This document shows, piece after piece, positions 51,488 through 63,854 of a stretch of 64,000 nucleotides of DNA (position 1 is the stretch's first letter; every line of letters starts with the position of its first letter). Made by a program: the position numbers and the translations under genes. The stretch spans positions 1-64,000 of the forward strand of contig NZ_JFCA01000007.1 of assembly GCF_000612585.1 (NCBI RefSeq). Direction: 5' to 3'. The DNA comes from Pseudomonas sp. CHM02 (GTDB taxonomy: Bacteria > Pseudomonadota > Gammaproteobacteria > Pseudomonadales > Pseudomonadaceae). The notes below the pieces were generated by a model, which was not told the DNA's origin, did no database searches, and saw only the letters and a program-made list of their open reading frames with translations.

Positions 51488-54400
51488 ATGGCCGCACCTC
51501 AGGACTCAAATCAAACCGTCAAGCCCGTGGCACAGGCAGACATTACCGCCGCACTGCTGGAAATCACCGGCGATCTGGATAAAGCCCAGGTGCTGCAAGA
51601 CAGGTTGCCCGCGTGGTGGCTCAGTACCGATGCCGCCACTCGCGACGCCCTGCAACAAGCCCATGAAGACAGCCAGCGACCACATGAAGCCGCGGCGCGC
51701 CTGTTAGGGCGAGTCAAACCGCTCAAGGTATTTTGCGCTGAACGGCTCAAGACGTTTCTGTCCGCCAAGGGCCATGCGTCACTGAATGTCGAGCGCGACA
51801 CGCTCGACGTGCCGCGGCGCTATTTGGAATTGAATGCCTCTGCCGGACCGGTCATCGAAGTGATCAAGACGCAGAAACACAGTTTACTGCAGGCTGCCAT
51901 GCAAAACTTCGAGCAGGCGCTCGCCGAGCCGGGTGGGATGCCGGCGGGGTCTGTCATTCGTTCGGGGCACACGGTCGTGCAAGGTCTCAGTGCCGAAACC
52001 TTCGCAGGCTATTGCCGTGAACTGGACCTCGGTAGCGCCTATCAGCAGCATCTGCAGGCCGTGTTCAACCTGCGGGCTCCCGGCGAATCGACAGAGGCGG
52101 AGCACGCTTATAACCCTGCCGTCTCGACCTTGGGGCAATCCCGACGTATGGACATGCAGACGGACCTGCATATCGCCTACGCCAAGGGTGATATCAGCCA
52201 GCCGACCTACACCGTGCTGCTGGCGCTGATCAGGGCAAATGCGCCTGCTGACCAGATGCAACATCTGCTGTTTCATGGCAAACCGCTGGTCTGGCAAGGA
52301 CTGAATATCGGTGAGACCTGCGTATGGGGCGTCATGGTATTGGCCCATGCGGCAACGGAGGGTTTTTCCTCGGGGCCCGTGGTGTTGTACATGCCCAATG
52401 AGCCGGTGCGGCCCTGGTACGAATACCCGTCGCTGGATGACTTCAAACAGTACCTGACGCTCAAGCTCCAAGTGCAATCGTACCGGCGCTTCTTTACCGG
52501 CTACCTGGACGAGTCCGAACGTTTCGGGTTTTTCCAGCGGTTTGACCCGCATCGGACACTGGGGCGCATGGAACCGGTGGCGGAGACGGGCAACCTGTCG
52601 AGCTTCTTTTTCAATGTCTGCACCGGCAAGCTGTTGCTCGACGCGCACGTGCTGGCGGTGCCCACTGCGCAAGCGGATGAAGACGCCCTCCAGCAGCGTC
52701 TGCAGAACTACCTGCACGCCGGTTTGAACGTGCTCAACATCGCAGGTTTTTTGGTGCCGGCGGTGGGGCTCTTGATGACCGGGGTCGGAATCGGTCAGTT
52801 GCTGGGCGAGGTGTTCGAGGGCATCGACGACTGGAACCACAATGAAAAGACCGAGGCTCTCGGGCATCTGGTCAATGTGGCTGAAGGCATTGCCGGCCTG
52901 GCTCTGTTTGCGGCGGGTGCGAAAACCCTGGGTGCGGCCACGCGGCTGGTCACTCGGCCCGCCGATTTTTTTGATGGCATGGAGGCCGTCAAAGGGCCTG
53001 ACAGCCCTGTAAAGTTAGGGCAGCGTCGGTCAACGGCCTATCGTCAGTCCCCGGACGTTATCGCCGGGGCTGCAGCCGACAATGCAGGGGTGTACAAGGT
53101 GCATGGGCGGTCTTATGCCAAGATCGACGGCGGCGTGTATTCGATTGCATTCGACGCTGACGCCAGGCAGTGGATGGCCCTGCACCCACAGCGCAGCGGT
53201 GCGTATCGTTTGCCGCTCGAACACAACCGCATGGGCGGTTGGCGGTTTGCGTGGGAGCGGCCCGAGGACTGGGGAAATCTTGCCTACATCATCAACCGGT
53301 TACATCCCGTTCTTGGCGCGTTCAGTGACGAGCGCTTGAAGGAAATTGCCTGCATCGCCGATTTGTCCCTGCCCGAACTGCGCTACAGGGCTCAGGAAAA
53401 CCTGCCATTACCCGAGCGCTTCAGGGATTGGGTGTTGCGCTTTATTCAAGAGCAGAAAGTCCGCGATCTGACTTGGCAACTTGAGCATCAGGCGCAGGTC
53501 GACGCCAGTACAGCGCGCACGCTCATGTATGCATTGCCGCATATGCCCGGCTGGCCCACAGGGCGCTTTTTCGAGGTGCTGGACAGTCAGGACAATCTGC
53601 TTGAGAGCTACCCCATTACGTCGCCTTTTGACTACGAAGACTTGAGCATTCACATCACCGAGCAACAGTTGGCAGACGGCAAGGTGATGCCCGCGTTGCT
53701 GGAGGCATTGGACGCGGAGGAAACCCAGGCATTATTGGGCGGCGTCGTGGCGCCTGGCCAGGCCGAGGCGACGTTGGCACGCCGTCTGCTCGCCTCACTT
53801 CAGCGCAGCCATCGACCGGTGTATGAACAACTGTACAGGGATGCCGATGTAATCGAACCTGGCGATCATGATGCGCTCAAGTCGCACTACCCGAAGTTGC
53901 CCGGTCGGTTGGCCTGGGAGCTGCTGTCAAACACGCCGACCGCGCAGCGCGTGCGCCTGCGTGAAACCGGGCGGGTGCCGCTGGTACTGGCGCAACAGGC
54001 TCGGGAGACGTTGCAAATCCTTGAAGAGGATCAGGCACTCAGTGGTTTGTACTGGCCTCGACAAGCCACCGAAGCAACCCTGCGCCTGGCTATCGGGCTG
54101 CTGGCGCGAGTGCCCGGTTGGCCGCAGGCGATGTCGCTGCACGTGCGCCGTGACGCGCTCATGGGCGAATTGATTTCGCAACTGGGGGCGCCGGACGCGG
54201 CTCTGCGTCGGACCGTGGTCGCGTCTGCGGGCGGCTACCAGGCGTTTGATGGGCAGGGTAAGGCCTTGGGGGCTCTTGCCACAGGTGACGACAGTTTTTA
54301 CCAGGCCCTGACCGATACGTTGACGGCCGATCAAAAGGCCACGCTGAAGGTGACAGGCGCTCAGCGTAGCAGCTTCCTGCTGCACGAGTTGCAAGCCGCG

Positions 54401-56314
54401 GCCGAATCGGAGCGCAGCACGCTCGCGCGTTATCTCTGGCCCGAGCGCCCGCCCCCCAAACCGGCCCTGGCGTGCATCCAGGCGGTATTGGAAGAACCAC
54501 CGAAACTGCCGGCGGCGTTGCTGCGCAAGGGACGCACACTCTACCCCAGGCTCGACGCCGGCCAGCTCGCAAGATTACTGCATGACTTGGGCCCGGATCA
54601 TGTGTCGCGCGCCACCGCCGTGAAAAAATTGGAAGGCCAACTCAAGCTGCTGCAACAGACGTTGAAGCAGTGGTCTGGCGACAAGGCGGCCGTAAGAGGA
54701 ATGACGACCTCGGCCAAGCGGGATTTTCGCGAAGCGCGCCATTGGGTCGTGAAGGCGATTGAGCGCAGTTGGAAACGTAAGACACTATTGTCCGATGAGT
54801 CGGGGGCGCAAATACCGGGGCTGAAGCTCGATGGCATGTTGGCAGGCCCCTTGCCGTCGCTGCCTGCCGAAGTCGACTTTGGTCATGTGCGAGAGTTGTC
54901 GCTCAAGCACATGGCGCTCAGCAATGAGGTCACACGCTTCCTGGAACACTTCAAGGGCCTGAATACGCTGGATCTGGCTCACAACAAGCTGACCGAGCTT
55001 CCGCACGCGCTGACGCATATGCCTGGGCTGCAGCGCTTGTACCTGAACGACAACCAGCTGCAACTCACCGCAAGCTCCCGCGAGACACTCGGGGGGCTGA
55101 CCGAACTCCAGGTACTGAACCTGAGAAACAACCCACTGCTGAACGCGCCGACGGTCAGTCGGATGCTGGATTTGCGCCTGTTGTTTCTCGATAACTGCAT
55201 GCTTCAGGAACTGCCTGCCGGGTTGCGCAGGCCGCCGTACCTGGAAAGGGTGAGCCTGCGCAGCAACCCGATCCGGGAGTTGCCTCAATGGCTCTCCACT
55301 GTCTCGCGCGATGTCGCGCAAGCCCTTGACCTTGCGGGTAATAATTCCCTGAGTACCGCGAGCAAACAATTGCTGAGGGACTACCGGGCTCGCATCGGCA
55401 TCGGCATGGGCTTTCTGGAAGATGACATCGCCCGCATGACTGAGCAAAAGGCGCGGGAGTTATGGTTGAAGGATGTGGGGACGCTTTTGACCACCCGGCA
55501 GGCAACCTGGAACGCGCTCAGGGCAGAGCCGGGCTCCGATGGGCTGTTCACGCTACTGGCCGAGTTGGGTGGCGTTGCCGATACCAAGAAGGTTCGCGAG
55601 GACATGAGCCGGCGTGTGTGGTGGGTGCTGAACGCTGCAGAGGCCGATGCCGGCTTGCGCAAGGAAGTCTTTGAGCGTGCGGCCACGCCGCTCAACTGTG
55701 ACGATGCCGCTGCCGTGAGTTTCAGCAACCTGGAGGTGCTGACCCATGTTCACGAGGCCTCGATAGCGATCGAAGGCGCACAGTTGTCGGCCGAAAAGTT
55801 ATTGCATTTGAGCAAGGGGTTGTTTCGTCTCGACCGACTTGAGCGCTATGCCCAGAGCCACAGCGAGGCACACCCCAGCGCCGATCCTCTGGAGGTGAGC
55901 CTGGCGTTTCGAAAGGGGCTGGCTGACCTTTTCTATTTGCCGGGCCAGCCCAGGCATATGCGTTTCGAAAGCCTGGGCCAGGTAGCGCCCCACCACTTGA
56001 CGGCTGCCGCAGATCGGCTCCGGACCGCGGAGCTTTCACCCGAGTTGCTCAATTATCTGGTCGAGTTGCCACTGTGGACCCGTTATCTGAAAAAAGCCTA
56101 CAGCACCCCGTTCGAGCGCTTGGCCGCGCCGTTCGAGGCGCGTATGCAGGCGGTGTTCGAACGGGGCGAAACCCTGACCGATGGCGAATACCGCAGCCAG
56201 ATGAACGTGATTGTGCAGGCACGGGCCCAGGCGGAGTCCGCCGAGATCAGGCGCCGGACCATGGAAATGCTCAAGCCTGGGGCCACCGCCGGATGCTCGG
56301 TGCCGTTACTGTGA
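51488..56314 (+). CDS. Giant LRR/NEL-type E3 ubiquitin ligase with ToxA_N-like N-terminus
   Basis: A 1608-residue effector-like protein. Approximate residues: ToxA_N/DUF6543-like region 1-400 (CRELDLGSAYQQHLQAVF near 175, VVLYMPNEPVRPWYEYPSL near 298); hydrophobic segments 413-446 and 466-490; a GVYKVHGRSYAKIDGGVYSI module near 533; leucine-rich repeats at 1134-1282 (LNTLDLAHNKLTELPHAL and similar); and a NEL domain to the end. The NEL nucleophile is Cys1404 in LNCDDAAAVSFSN, as in IpaH/SspH ligases, which ubiquitinate host proteins. AAGGAAG precedes the ATG. No secretion signal or secretion genes are nearby. It overlaps mnmC by nine bases, tail to tail. Confidence 0.9.
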   Translation: MAAPQDSNQTVKPVAQADITAALLEITGDLDKAQVLQDRLPAWWLSTDAATRDALQQAHEDSQRPHEAAARLLGRVKPLKVFCAERLKTFLSAKGHASLNVERDTLDVPRRYLELNASAGPVIEVIKTQKHSLLQAAMQNFEQALAEPGGMPAGSVIRSGHTVVQGLSAETFAGYCRELDLGSAYQQHLQAVFNLRAPGESTEAEHAYNPAVSTLGQSRRMDMQTDLHIAYAKGDISQPTYTVLLALIRANAPADQMQHLLFHGKPLVWQGLNIGETCVWGVMVLAHAATEGFSSGPVVLYMPNEPVRPWYEYPSLDDFKQYLTLKLQVQSYRRFFTGYLDESERFGFFQRFDPHRTLGRMEPVAETGNLSSFFFNVCTGKLLLDAHVLAVPTAQADEDALQQRLQNYLHAGLNVLNIAGFLVPAVGLLMTGVGIGQLLGEVFEGIDDWNHNEKTEALGHLVNVAEGIAGLALFAAGAKTLGAATRLVTRPADFFDGMEAVKGPDSPVKLGQRRSTAYRQSPDVIAGAAADNAGVYKVHGRSYAKIDGGVYSIAFDADARQWMALHPQRSGAYRLPLEHNRMGGWRFAWERPEDWGNLAYIINRLHPVLGAFSDERLKEIACIADLSLPELRYRAQENLPLPERFRDWVLRFIQEQKVRDLTWQLEHQAQVDASTARTLMYALPHMPGWPTGRFFEVLDSQDNLLESYPITSPFDYEDLSIHITEQQLADGKVMPALLEALDAEETQALLGGVVAPGQAEATLARRLLASLQRSHRPVYEQLYRDADVIEPGDHDALKSHYPKLPGRLAWELLSNTPTAQRVRLRETGRVPLVLAQQARETLQILEEDQALSGLYWPRQATEATLRLAIGLLARVPGWPQAMSLHVRRDALMGELISQLGAPDAALRRTVVASAGGYQAFDGQGKALGALATGDDSFYQALTDTLTADQKATLKVTGAQRSSFLLHELQAAAESERSTLARYLWPERPPPKPALACIQAVLEEPPKLPAALLRKGRTLYPRLDAGQLARLLHDLGPDHVSRATAVKKLEGQLKLLQQTLKQWSGDKAAVRGMTTSAKRDFREARHWVVKAIERSWKRKTLLSDESGAQIPGLKLDGMLAGPLPSLPAEVDFGHVRELSLKHMALSNEVTRFLEHFKGLNTLDLAHNKLTELPHALTHMPGLQRLYLNDNQLQLTASSRETLGGLTELQVLNLRNNPLLNAPTVSRMLDLRLLFLDNCMLQELPAGLRRPPYLERVSLRSNPIRELPQWLSTVSRDVAQALDLAGNNSLSTASKQLLRDYRARIGIGMGFLEDDIARMTEQKARELWLKDVGTLLTTRQATWNALRAEPGSDGLFTLLAELGGVADTKKVREDMSRRVWWVLNAAEADAGLRKEVFERAATPLNCDDAAAVSFSNLEVLTHVHEASIAIEGAQLSAEKLLHLSKGLFRLDRLERYAQSHSEAHPSADPLEVSLAFRKGLADLFYLPGQPRHMRFESLGQVAPHHLTAAADRLRTAELSPELLNYLVELPLWTRYLKKAYSTPFERLAAPFEARMQAVFERGETLTDGEYRSQMNVIVQARAQAESAEIRRRTMEMLKPGATAGCSVPLL

Positions 56315-58285
56315 GCTGCCCGTACCACGAATCAATGCCCGCACGGCGAACCGATTGGGGTGGCAGGCGTCGGCCACGCTGGCAGGCACCGGCAGCGGTT
56401 CATTGTGCAGCCAGGCGGCCAGCAGTTCGGCGCACAGTGGCGCAGTGATCAGACCGCGCGAGCCGTGGCCGCTGTTGATGTACAGGCCGTCGAGCCAAGG
56501 GCAGGCGACGTCCGGAGTCTGGCGGGCATCCTTGCGCAGCGCCGCGTAGGCCTGGTCGAAGGCTATGCGTTCGGCCAGCGGTCCCACGATCGGCAGGTAG
56601 TCTGGGCTGGTGCACCGGAAGGCGGCGCGGCCCTCGAGCTGTTCCGGCGCCAATGCGTCAGCGCCCAGGCGGTGTGCCAGGTCGGTGGAAATCTCGCGCA
56701 GCATTGCCAGGTTGCCGGCGTGCTCGGCAGGGGTGGGTGTCAGGTCGTGGTTTTTGAAGTCGAAGCTGGCGCCCAGGGTGTGTTCGCCCAGGCGCGCCGG
56801 GGCCACGTAACCTTCGGCGCACACCACGGTGGCCAGGGCCTGGCTTTGCGGCGTCTGCACCAGGCGGGTGATCTGCCCGCGAATACGTTTGAGGGGCAGG
56901 TCGGTGAAGCGCTGGATGTCGGCGGCACCGGCCAGCACCACCACCGGTGCACTGGCGAGCAGGCGCTCGCCGTCCCAGGCTTGCCATTGGCCGTCGAGGT
57001 TACGCAGGTCGAGTACATCGTGATGGGCCAGCACCGTGATCCCGGGTTGACTCGCTTGCCATTCACACAGGGCAGGAGGGTGTACCCAGCCACCCTCGGG
57101 GAAAAACAACCCGCCCTGTTCCAGCGCGACACCCGCACGGGTTTGGGCCTGATCACGGTCCAGCAGGTGCAGCAAGTCCGGCGCAAAGGCGTCTGCAAGC
57201 TGCGCCTGGCGCTCGGCCTCCTTGGCGTTGAAGGCCAATTGCAGCACGCCGCAACCGTCCCAATCGACGCCACGGTGCAGGTGTTCCAGCAGGCGCCGGG
57301 TGTGGCCGAACCCGGCGACAATCAGTTGCGACAGCGCCGTGCCATGGGCTGACAGTTTGAGGTACAGCACGCCCTGCGGGTTGCCCGATGCTTCCTGCGC
57401 CAGGCCGGTGTGGCGTTCCAACAGGCTGACCTGCCAGCCGCGTGCGGCCAGGCTGGCCGCCGTGGTGCACCCCGCCAGCCCGCCGCCGATGACCATGGCG
57501 TGGCGTTCGCCCTCGATGGCAGGCGGTCGTGCGAACCATGGCTTGGCTGCGGGCGGCGCGCAGGTGTCCGCTGGCCAGCCCAGGAACTCACCGCGCAGGA
57601 TCTCCCACTTGTGGCCGATACCCGGTGTGCGCTTCATCTTGAACCCGGCGGCATTGATCAGCCGGCGCACCCAGCCGGTACTGGTAAAGGTGCTGATGGT
57701 CGAGCCCGGTGCGGCCAGGCGCGCCAGTTCGGCGAACAGTTCGGCGGTCCACATATCGGGGTTTTTCGCCGGCGCGAAACCGTCAAGAAACCAGGCGTCG
57801 ATCTGCGCATCCAGTTGCGTCAGTTGCTCCAGGGCATCGCCGATCAACAGGGTCAGGGTCACGCGGCCGTTGTCCAGCACCAGGCGCTGGAAGCCTTGGT
57901 GGATCGCGATGTACTGCGCCAGCAGTTGCTCGGCGAAGGGCGCAAGTTCGGGCCAGAGGGTGAGGGCGCGTTGCAGGTCGGCGTGGCTCAGCGGGTATTT
58001 TTCCACGCTGACAAAATGCAGGCGTGCACCCGCCACCGCGTGTTGATCGAACAGTTGCCAGGCACACAGGAAATTCAAGCCGGTGCCGAACCCGGTTTCG
58101 CCAATCACCAATCGCCCGCCTGCCGGCAAGGCGGCAAAACGCGCCTGCAAACGGTTCTGTTCGAGGAACACATAGCGGGTTTCTTCAAGGCCCGACTTGT
58201 CGGAAAAATACACGTCGTCGAAGACTCGCGAGTGCGGGCGACCTTGTTCATCCCAGTCGAGCTGGGCGTGGGTGATGGGGTTCAT
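56306..58285 (-). CDS. mnmC: Bifunctional tRNA mnm5s2U-forming enzyme MnmC
   Basis: Finishes the 5-methylaminomethyl-2-thiouridine modification at the tRNA wobble position. The 659-residue protein has an N-terminal SAM-dependent methyltransferase domain (MnmD; GETGFGTGLNFLCAW near residue 61 and FLDGFAPAKNPDMW near 166) and a C-terminal FAD-dependent oxidoreductase domain (VIGGGLAGCTTAASLAARGW near 265) that removes the carboxymethyl group of cmnm5U. The ATG at 58285 fits. Its stop lies inside the end of the NEL gene, so the tails overlap. Confidence 0.96.
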   Translation of the reverse strand: MNPITHAQLDWDEQGRPHSRVFDDVYFSDKSGLEETRYVFLEQNRLQARFAALPAGGRLVIGETGFGTGLNFLCAWQLFDQHAVAGARLHFVSVEKYPLSHADLQRALTLWPELAPFAEQLLAQYIAIHQGFQRLVLDNGRVTLTLLIGDALEQLTQLDAQIDAWFLDGFAPAKNPDMWTAELFAELARLAAPGSTISTFTSTGWVRRLINAAGFKMKRTPGIGHKWEILRGEFLGWPADTCAPPAAKPWFARPPAIEGERHAMVIGGGLAGCTTAASLAARGWQVSLLERHTGLAQEASGNPQGVLYLKLSAHGTALSQLIVAGFGHTRRLLEHLHRGVDWDGCGVLQLAFNAKEAERQAQLADAFAPDLLHLLDRDQAQTRAGVALEQGGLFFPEGGWVHPPALCEWQASQPGITVLAHHDVLDLRNLDGQWQAWDGERLLASAPVVVLAGAADIQRFTDLPLKRIRGQITRLVQTPQSQALATVVCAEGYVAPARLGEHTLGASFDFKNHDLTPTPAEHAGNLAMLREISTDLAHRLGADALAPEQLEGRAAFRCTSPDYLPIVGPLAERIAFDQAYAALRKDARQTPDVACPWLDGLYINSGHGSRGLITAPLCAELLAAWLHNEPLPVPASVADACHPNRFAVRALIRGTGSSQ

Positions 58286-58427
58286 GGGCGGCTCGGTAAA
58301 GACAAGGCCGCCATTCTAGCCGATCAACAGGCTTTGAATTGACCCACGGCAAGCACCCGTGGAATTTCCTCCCGCAAGGCGTTGCCCAATCCGCTAGTCT
58401 TGATCCATCGCTAAAATGGAGCTGCCC

Positions 58428-59942
58428 ATGTTCGAATCCGCCGAAATCGGTCACGCCATCGACAAAGACACCTTTGAGGCCGAAGTGCCTGCCCTGCGCG
58501 AAGCCTTGCTGGAAGTGCAGTACGAGCTGCAACAACAGAAGCGCTTCCCGGTGATCATCCTGATCAACGGCATCGAAGGCGCCGGCAAGGGCGAGACCGT
58601 GAAGTTGCTGAATGAATGGATGGACCCGCGCCTGATCGAAGTGCGCACCTTCGACCAGCAGACCGACGAAGAACTGGCGCGGCCACCGGCCTGGCGCTAC
58701 TGGCGCCAACTGCCGGCCAAAGGGCGCATGGGCATCTTTTTCGGCAACTGGTACAGCCAGATGCTGCAAGGCCGCGTGCACGGGCAGATCAAGGACGCAC
58801 GCCTCGACCAGGCCATCGCCGGCGCCGAGCGCCTGGAAAAAATGCTCTGCGACGAAGGCGCGTTGATCTTCAAGTTCTGGTTCCACCTGTCCAAGAAGCA
58901 GATGAAGGCGCGGCTCAAGGCGTTGGCCGATGACCCGCTGCACAGCTGGCGCATCAGCCCGCTGGACTGGCAGCAGTCCGAGACCTACGACAAGTTCGTG
59001 CATTTTGGCGAGCGCGTGCTGCGGCGTACCAGCCGTGACTATGCGCCGTGGCATGTGATCGAAGGCGTCGACAGCAACTATCGCAGCCTCACCGTGGGCA
59101 AGATCCTGCTCGAAGGCCTGCAAAACGCCTTGAAACTGCCCAAGGGCAAGGCCAGCGGCATGAACCCGGCGCCGTTGCCCTCTGCCGTCGACCAGATGAG
59201 CCTGCTCAACAGTCTCGACATGACGCTGCGCCTGGACAAGGACGATTACGAAGAGCAACTGATCACCGAACAGGCGCGCTTCTCCGGCCTGATGCGCGAC
59301 AAACGCATGCGCAGGCACGCCCTGGTCACGGTGTTTGAAGGCAACGATGCGGCGGGCAAGGGCGGGGCTATCCGGCGAGTGGCGGCGGCGCTTGACCCGC
59401 GTCAGTACCACATCGTGCCGATCGCCGCGCCCACCGAAGACGAGCGTGCCCAGCCTTACCTGTGGCGGTTCTGGCAGAAAATCCCGGCGCGGGGCAAGTT
59501 CACCGTGTTTGACCGCTCCTGGTACGGCCGCGTGCTGGTAGAGCGCATCGAGGGCTTCTGCACCACGGCGGACTGGATGCGCGCCTATGGCGAGATCAAC
59601 GACTTTGAAGAACAACTGCGCGACGCGGGCGTGATCGTGGTCAAGTTCTGGCTGGCGATCGACAAGCAGACGCAACTGGAACGCTTCCAGGCCCGTGAAG
59701 AGATTCCGTTCAAGCGTTTCAAAATCACCGAAGATGACTGGCGCAACCGCGAAAAATGGGACGACTACCGGGCTGCCGTGGGCGATATGGTCGACCGCAC
59801 CAGCACCGAGGTGGCGCCCTGGACCCTGGTGGAAGCCAACGACAAGCGCTGGGCGCGGGTCAAGGTGTTACGCACCATCAACCTGGCCTTGGAAGAGGCG
59901 TTTGCCAAGTCCGACAAGCACGATAAAAAGAAAAAGAAATAG
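58428..59942 (+). CDS. pap: Polyphosphate:AMP phosphotransferase
   Basis: Makes ADP from AMP using polyphosphate as phosphate donor (class II PPK2). The 504-residue protein carries two related P-loop kinase domains, as expected for the two-domain PAP type: Walker A GIEGAGKGE at residues 48-56 and GNDAAGKGG near 304-312. The second domain has the usual FDRSWYGRVLVERIEGF stretch. The start is the ATG giving MFESAEIGH, with GGAG upstream. The neighbouring thiolase gene starts 124 bases later. Confidence 0.92.
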   Translation: MFESAEIGHAIDKDTFEAEVPALREALLEVQYELQQQKRFPVIILINGIEGAGKGETVKLLNEWMDPRLIEVRTFDQQTDEELARPPAWRYWRQLPAKGRMGIFFGNWYSQMLQGRVHGQIKDARLDQAIAGAERLEKMLCDEGALIFKFWFHLSKKQMKARLKALADDPLHSWRISPLDWQQSETYDKFVHFGERVLRRTSRDYAPWHVIEGVDSNYRSLTVGKILLEGLQNALKLPKGKASGMNPAPLPSAVDQMSLLNSLDMTLRLDKDDYEEQLITEQARFSGLMRDKRMRRHALVTVFEGNDAAGKGGAIRRVAAALDPRQYHIVPIAAPTEDERAQPYLWRFWQKIPARGKFTVFDRSWYGRVLVERIEGFCTTADWMRAYGEINDFEEQLRDAGVIVVKFWLAIDKQTQLERFQAREEIPFKRFKITEDDWRNREKWDDYRAAVGDMVDRTSTEVAPWTLVEANDKRWARVKVLRTINLALEEAFAKSDKHDKKKKK

Positions 59943-60066
59943 GGGGCGGTCCGTGCTCTTTGACGTGCGGCTGGCCATGCTTTTGTATACGCCGGGTGAA
60001 TGATCGTCGCGGTGGCGCAGGGCCGGATCTATGCTCGATCCAACAACCACAAGATCGAGGTAGCCC

Positions 60067-61251
<1,185 letters not shown>

Positions 61252-61294
61252 AACCCGTTAAAAAACCGGATCAAATGTGTGCGGGCTTGTTGTA

Positions 61295-61419
61295 GTGAGC
61301 AGGCTTGCCCTGCGCTGGGGCGCGAAGCGGCCCTGACCCAGGCGCCACGTCCTTTCAGGCAAAACTGAATGGCAGGTTTGGGGCCGCTTCGCAGCCCAGC
61401 GCAGGGCAAGCCTGCTCAC
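61295..61419. repeat. Long inverted repeat (class C REP)
   Basis: Two 39-base arms (61295-61333 and 61381-61419) match at 37 of 39 positions around a 47-base loop. Each starts GTGAGCAGGCTTGCCCTGCG. The arms are related to the half element at 35771-35808. Confidence 0.9.
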
Positions 61420-61518
61420 CCCAGCAAGCCGGCGCCTGCATTTTGAACGCGTCATAGCCCAATTCATTCGCTTGCCCCTAGAATGCTGCTTCCACTTCCT
61501 CAGGCATTCGGGGCACTC

Positions 61519-62471
61519 ATGCACATCTCTTCCGGCCGCTGGGTCTACGGTTTTCTCCTGACTCTGCTGACCGCGCTGCTCTGGGGCATTCTGCCGATCA
61601 AACTCAAACAGGTCCTGCAAGTGATGGACCCGATCACCGTCACCTGGTTTCGCCTGACCGTGGCCGGTGGCTGTCTGTTCGTCTACCTGGCGCTCACCCG
61701 GCGCTTGCCCAGCCGCAAGGTGCTGGGCCCCAAGGGCGGCTGGCTGGTGGGGATGGCGGTGTGCGGGCTGGTGGGCAACTACGTGTTGTACCTGGTCGGC
61801 CTGAAGATGCTCAGCCCCGGCACGGCGCAGTTGGTGGTGCAAATGGGGCCGATCTTCTTGATGATCGCCAGTGTGTTCGTGTTCAAGGAACGCTTCAGCC
61901 TCGGGCAGGGTTTGGGCCTGGTGGTACTGATCATCGGCTTCGGCCTGTTCTTCAACCAACGCCTGGAAGAAATGCTCACGTCACTCGGCGCCTACACCGC
62001 TGGCGTGTTGACCATCCTGCTCGCCACTACGATCTGGGTGTTCTACGCCCTGGGCCAGAAGCAATTGCTGACGGTGTGGAATTCGCTGCAAGTGATGATG
62101 GTGATCTACCTGTCCTGCGCCGCGCTCCTCACGCCCTGGGCGCATCCCTTGGAAGCATTGGACCTGAGCCCGCTGCAAGGCTGGCTGTTGCTGGCGTGCT
62201 GCATGAATACGCTGGTGGCCTACGGCGCCTTTGCCGAAGCGCTCGCCCACTGGGAAGCCTCGCGGGTCAGTGCGACGCTGGCGCTCACGCCGCTGGTGAC
62301 GTTCGTGGCGGTGGCTTTGGCGGCGTGGCTGTGGCCGGAATATGTGCAGGCCGAAGAGATCAACGCCCTGGGTTATACCGGGGCGTTGGTGGTGGTGCTG
62401 GGCTCGGCGACCGTGGCGCTGGCGCCGTCGTTGCTCGCCGGGCTCAAGGCCCGGCGAGTGCGCATGGCGTC

Positions 62472-62475
<4 letters not shown>
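61519..62475 (+). CDS. DMT (EamA) family transporter
   Basis: A 318-residue inner-membrane protein with ten hydrophobic helices in two EamA halves ([19 protein letters not shown] at the start, [20 protein letters not shown] in the second half). Members export amino acids, metabolites or drugs; the substrate is unknown. The start is set at the ATG giving [11 protein letters not shown]; an earlier ATG at 61483 is possible but reads through likely promoter sequence (TAGAAT). Its TAG stop shares CTAG with the fumC stop on the other strand. Confidence 0.87.

Positions 62476-63854
<1,379 letters not shown>

Noticed and set aside
59991..60000. TTTTGTATAC before the thiolase gene as a fourth purine operator
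   Set aside because: Only the left half and core match; the right half reads GCC rather than AAA, and the gene has no purine link.
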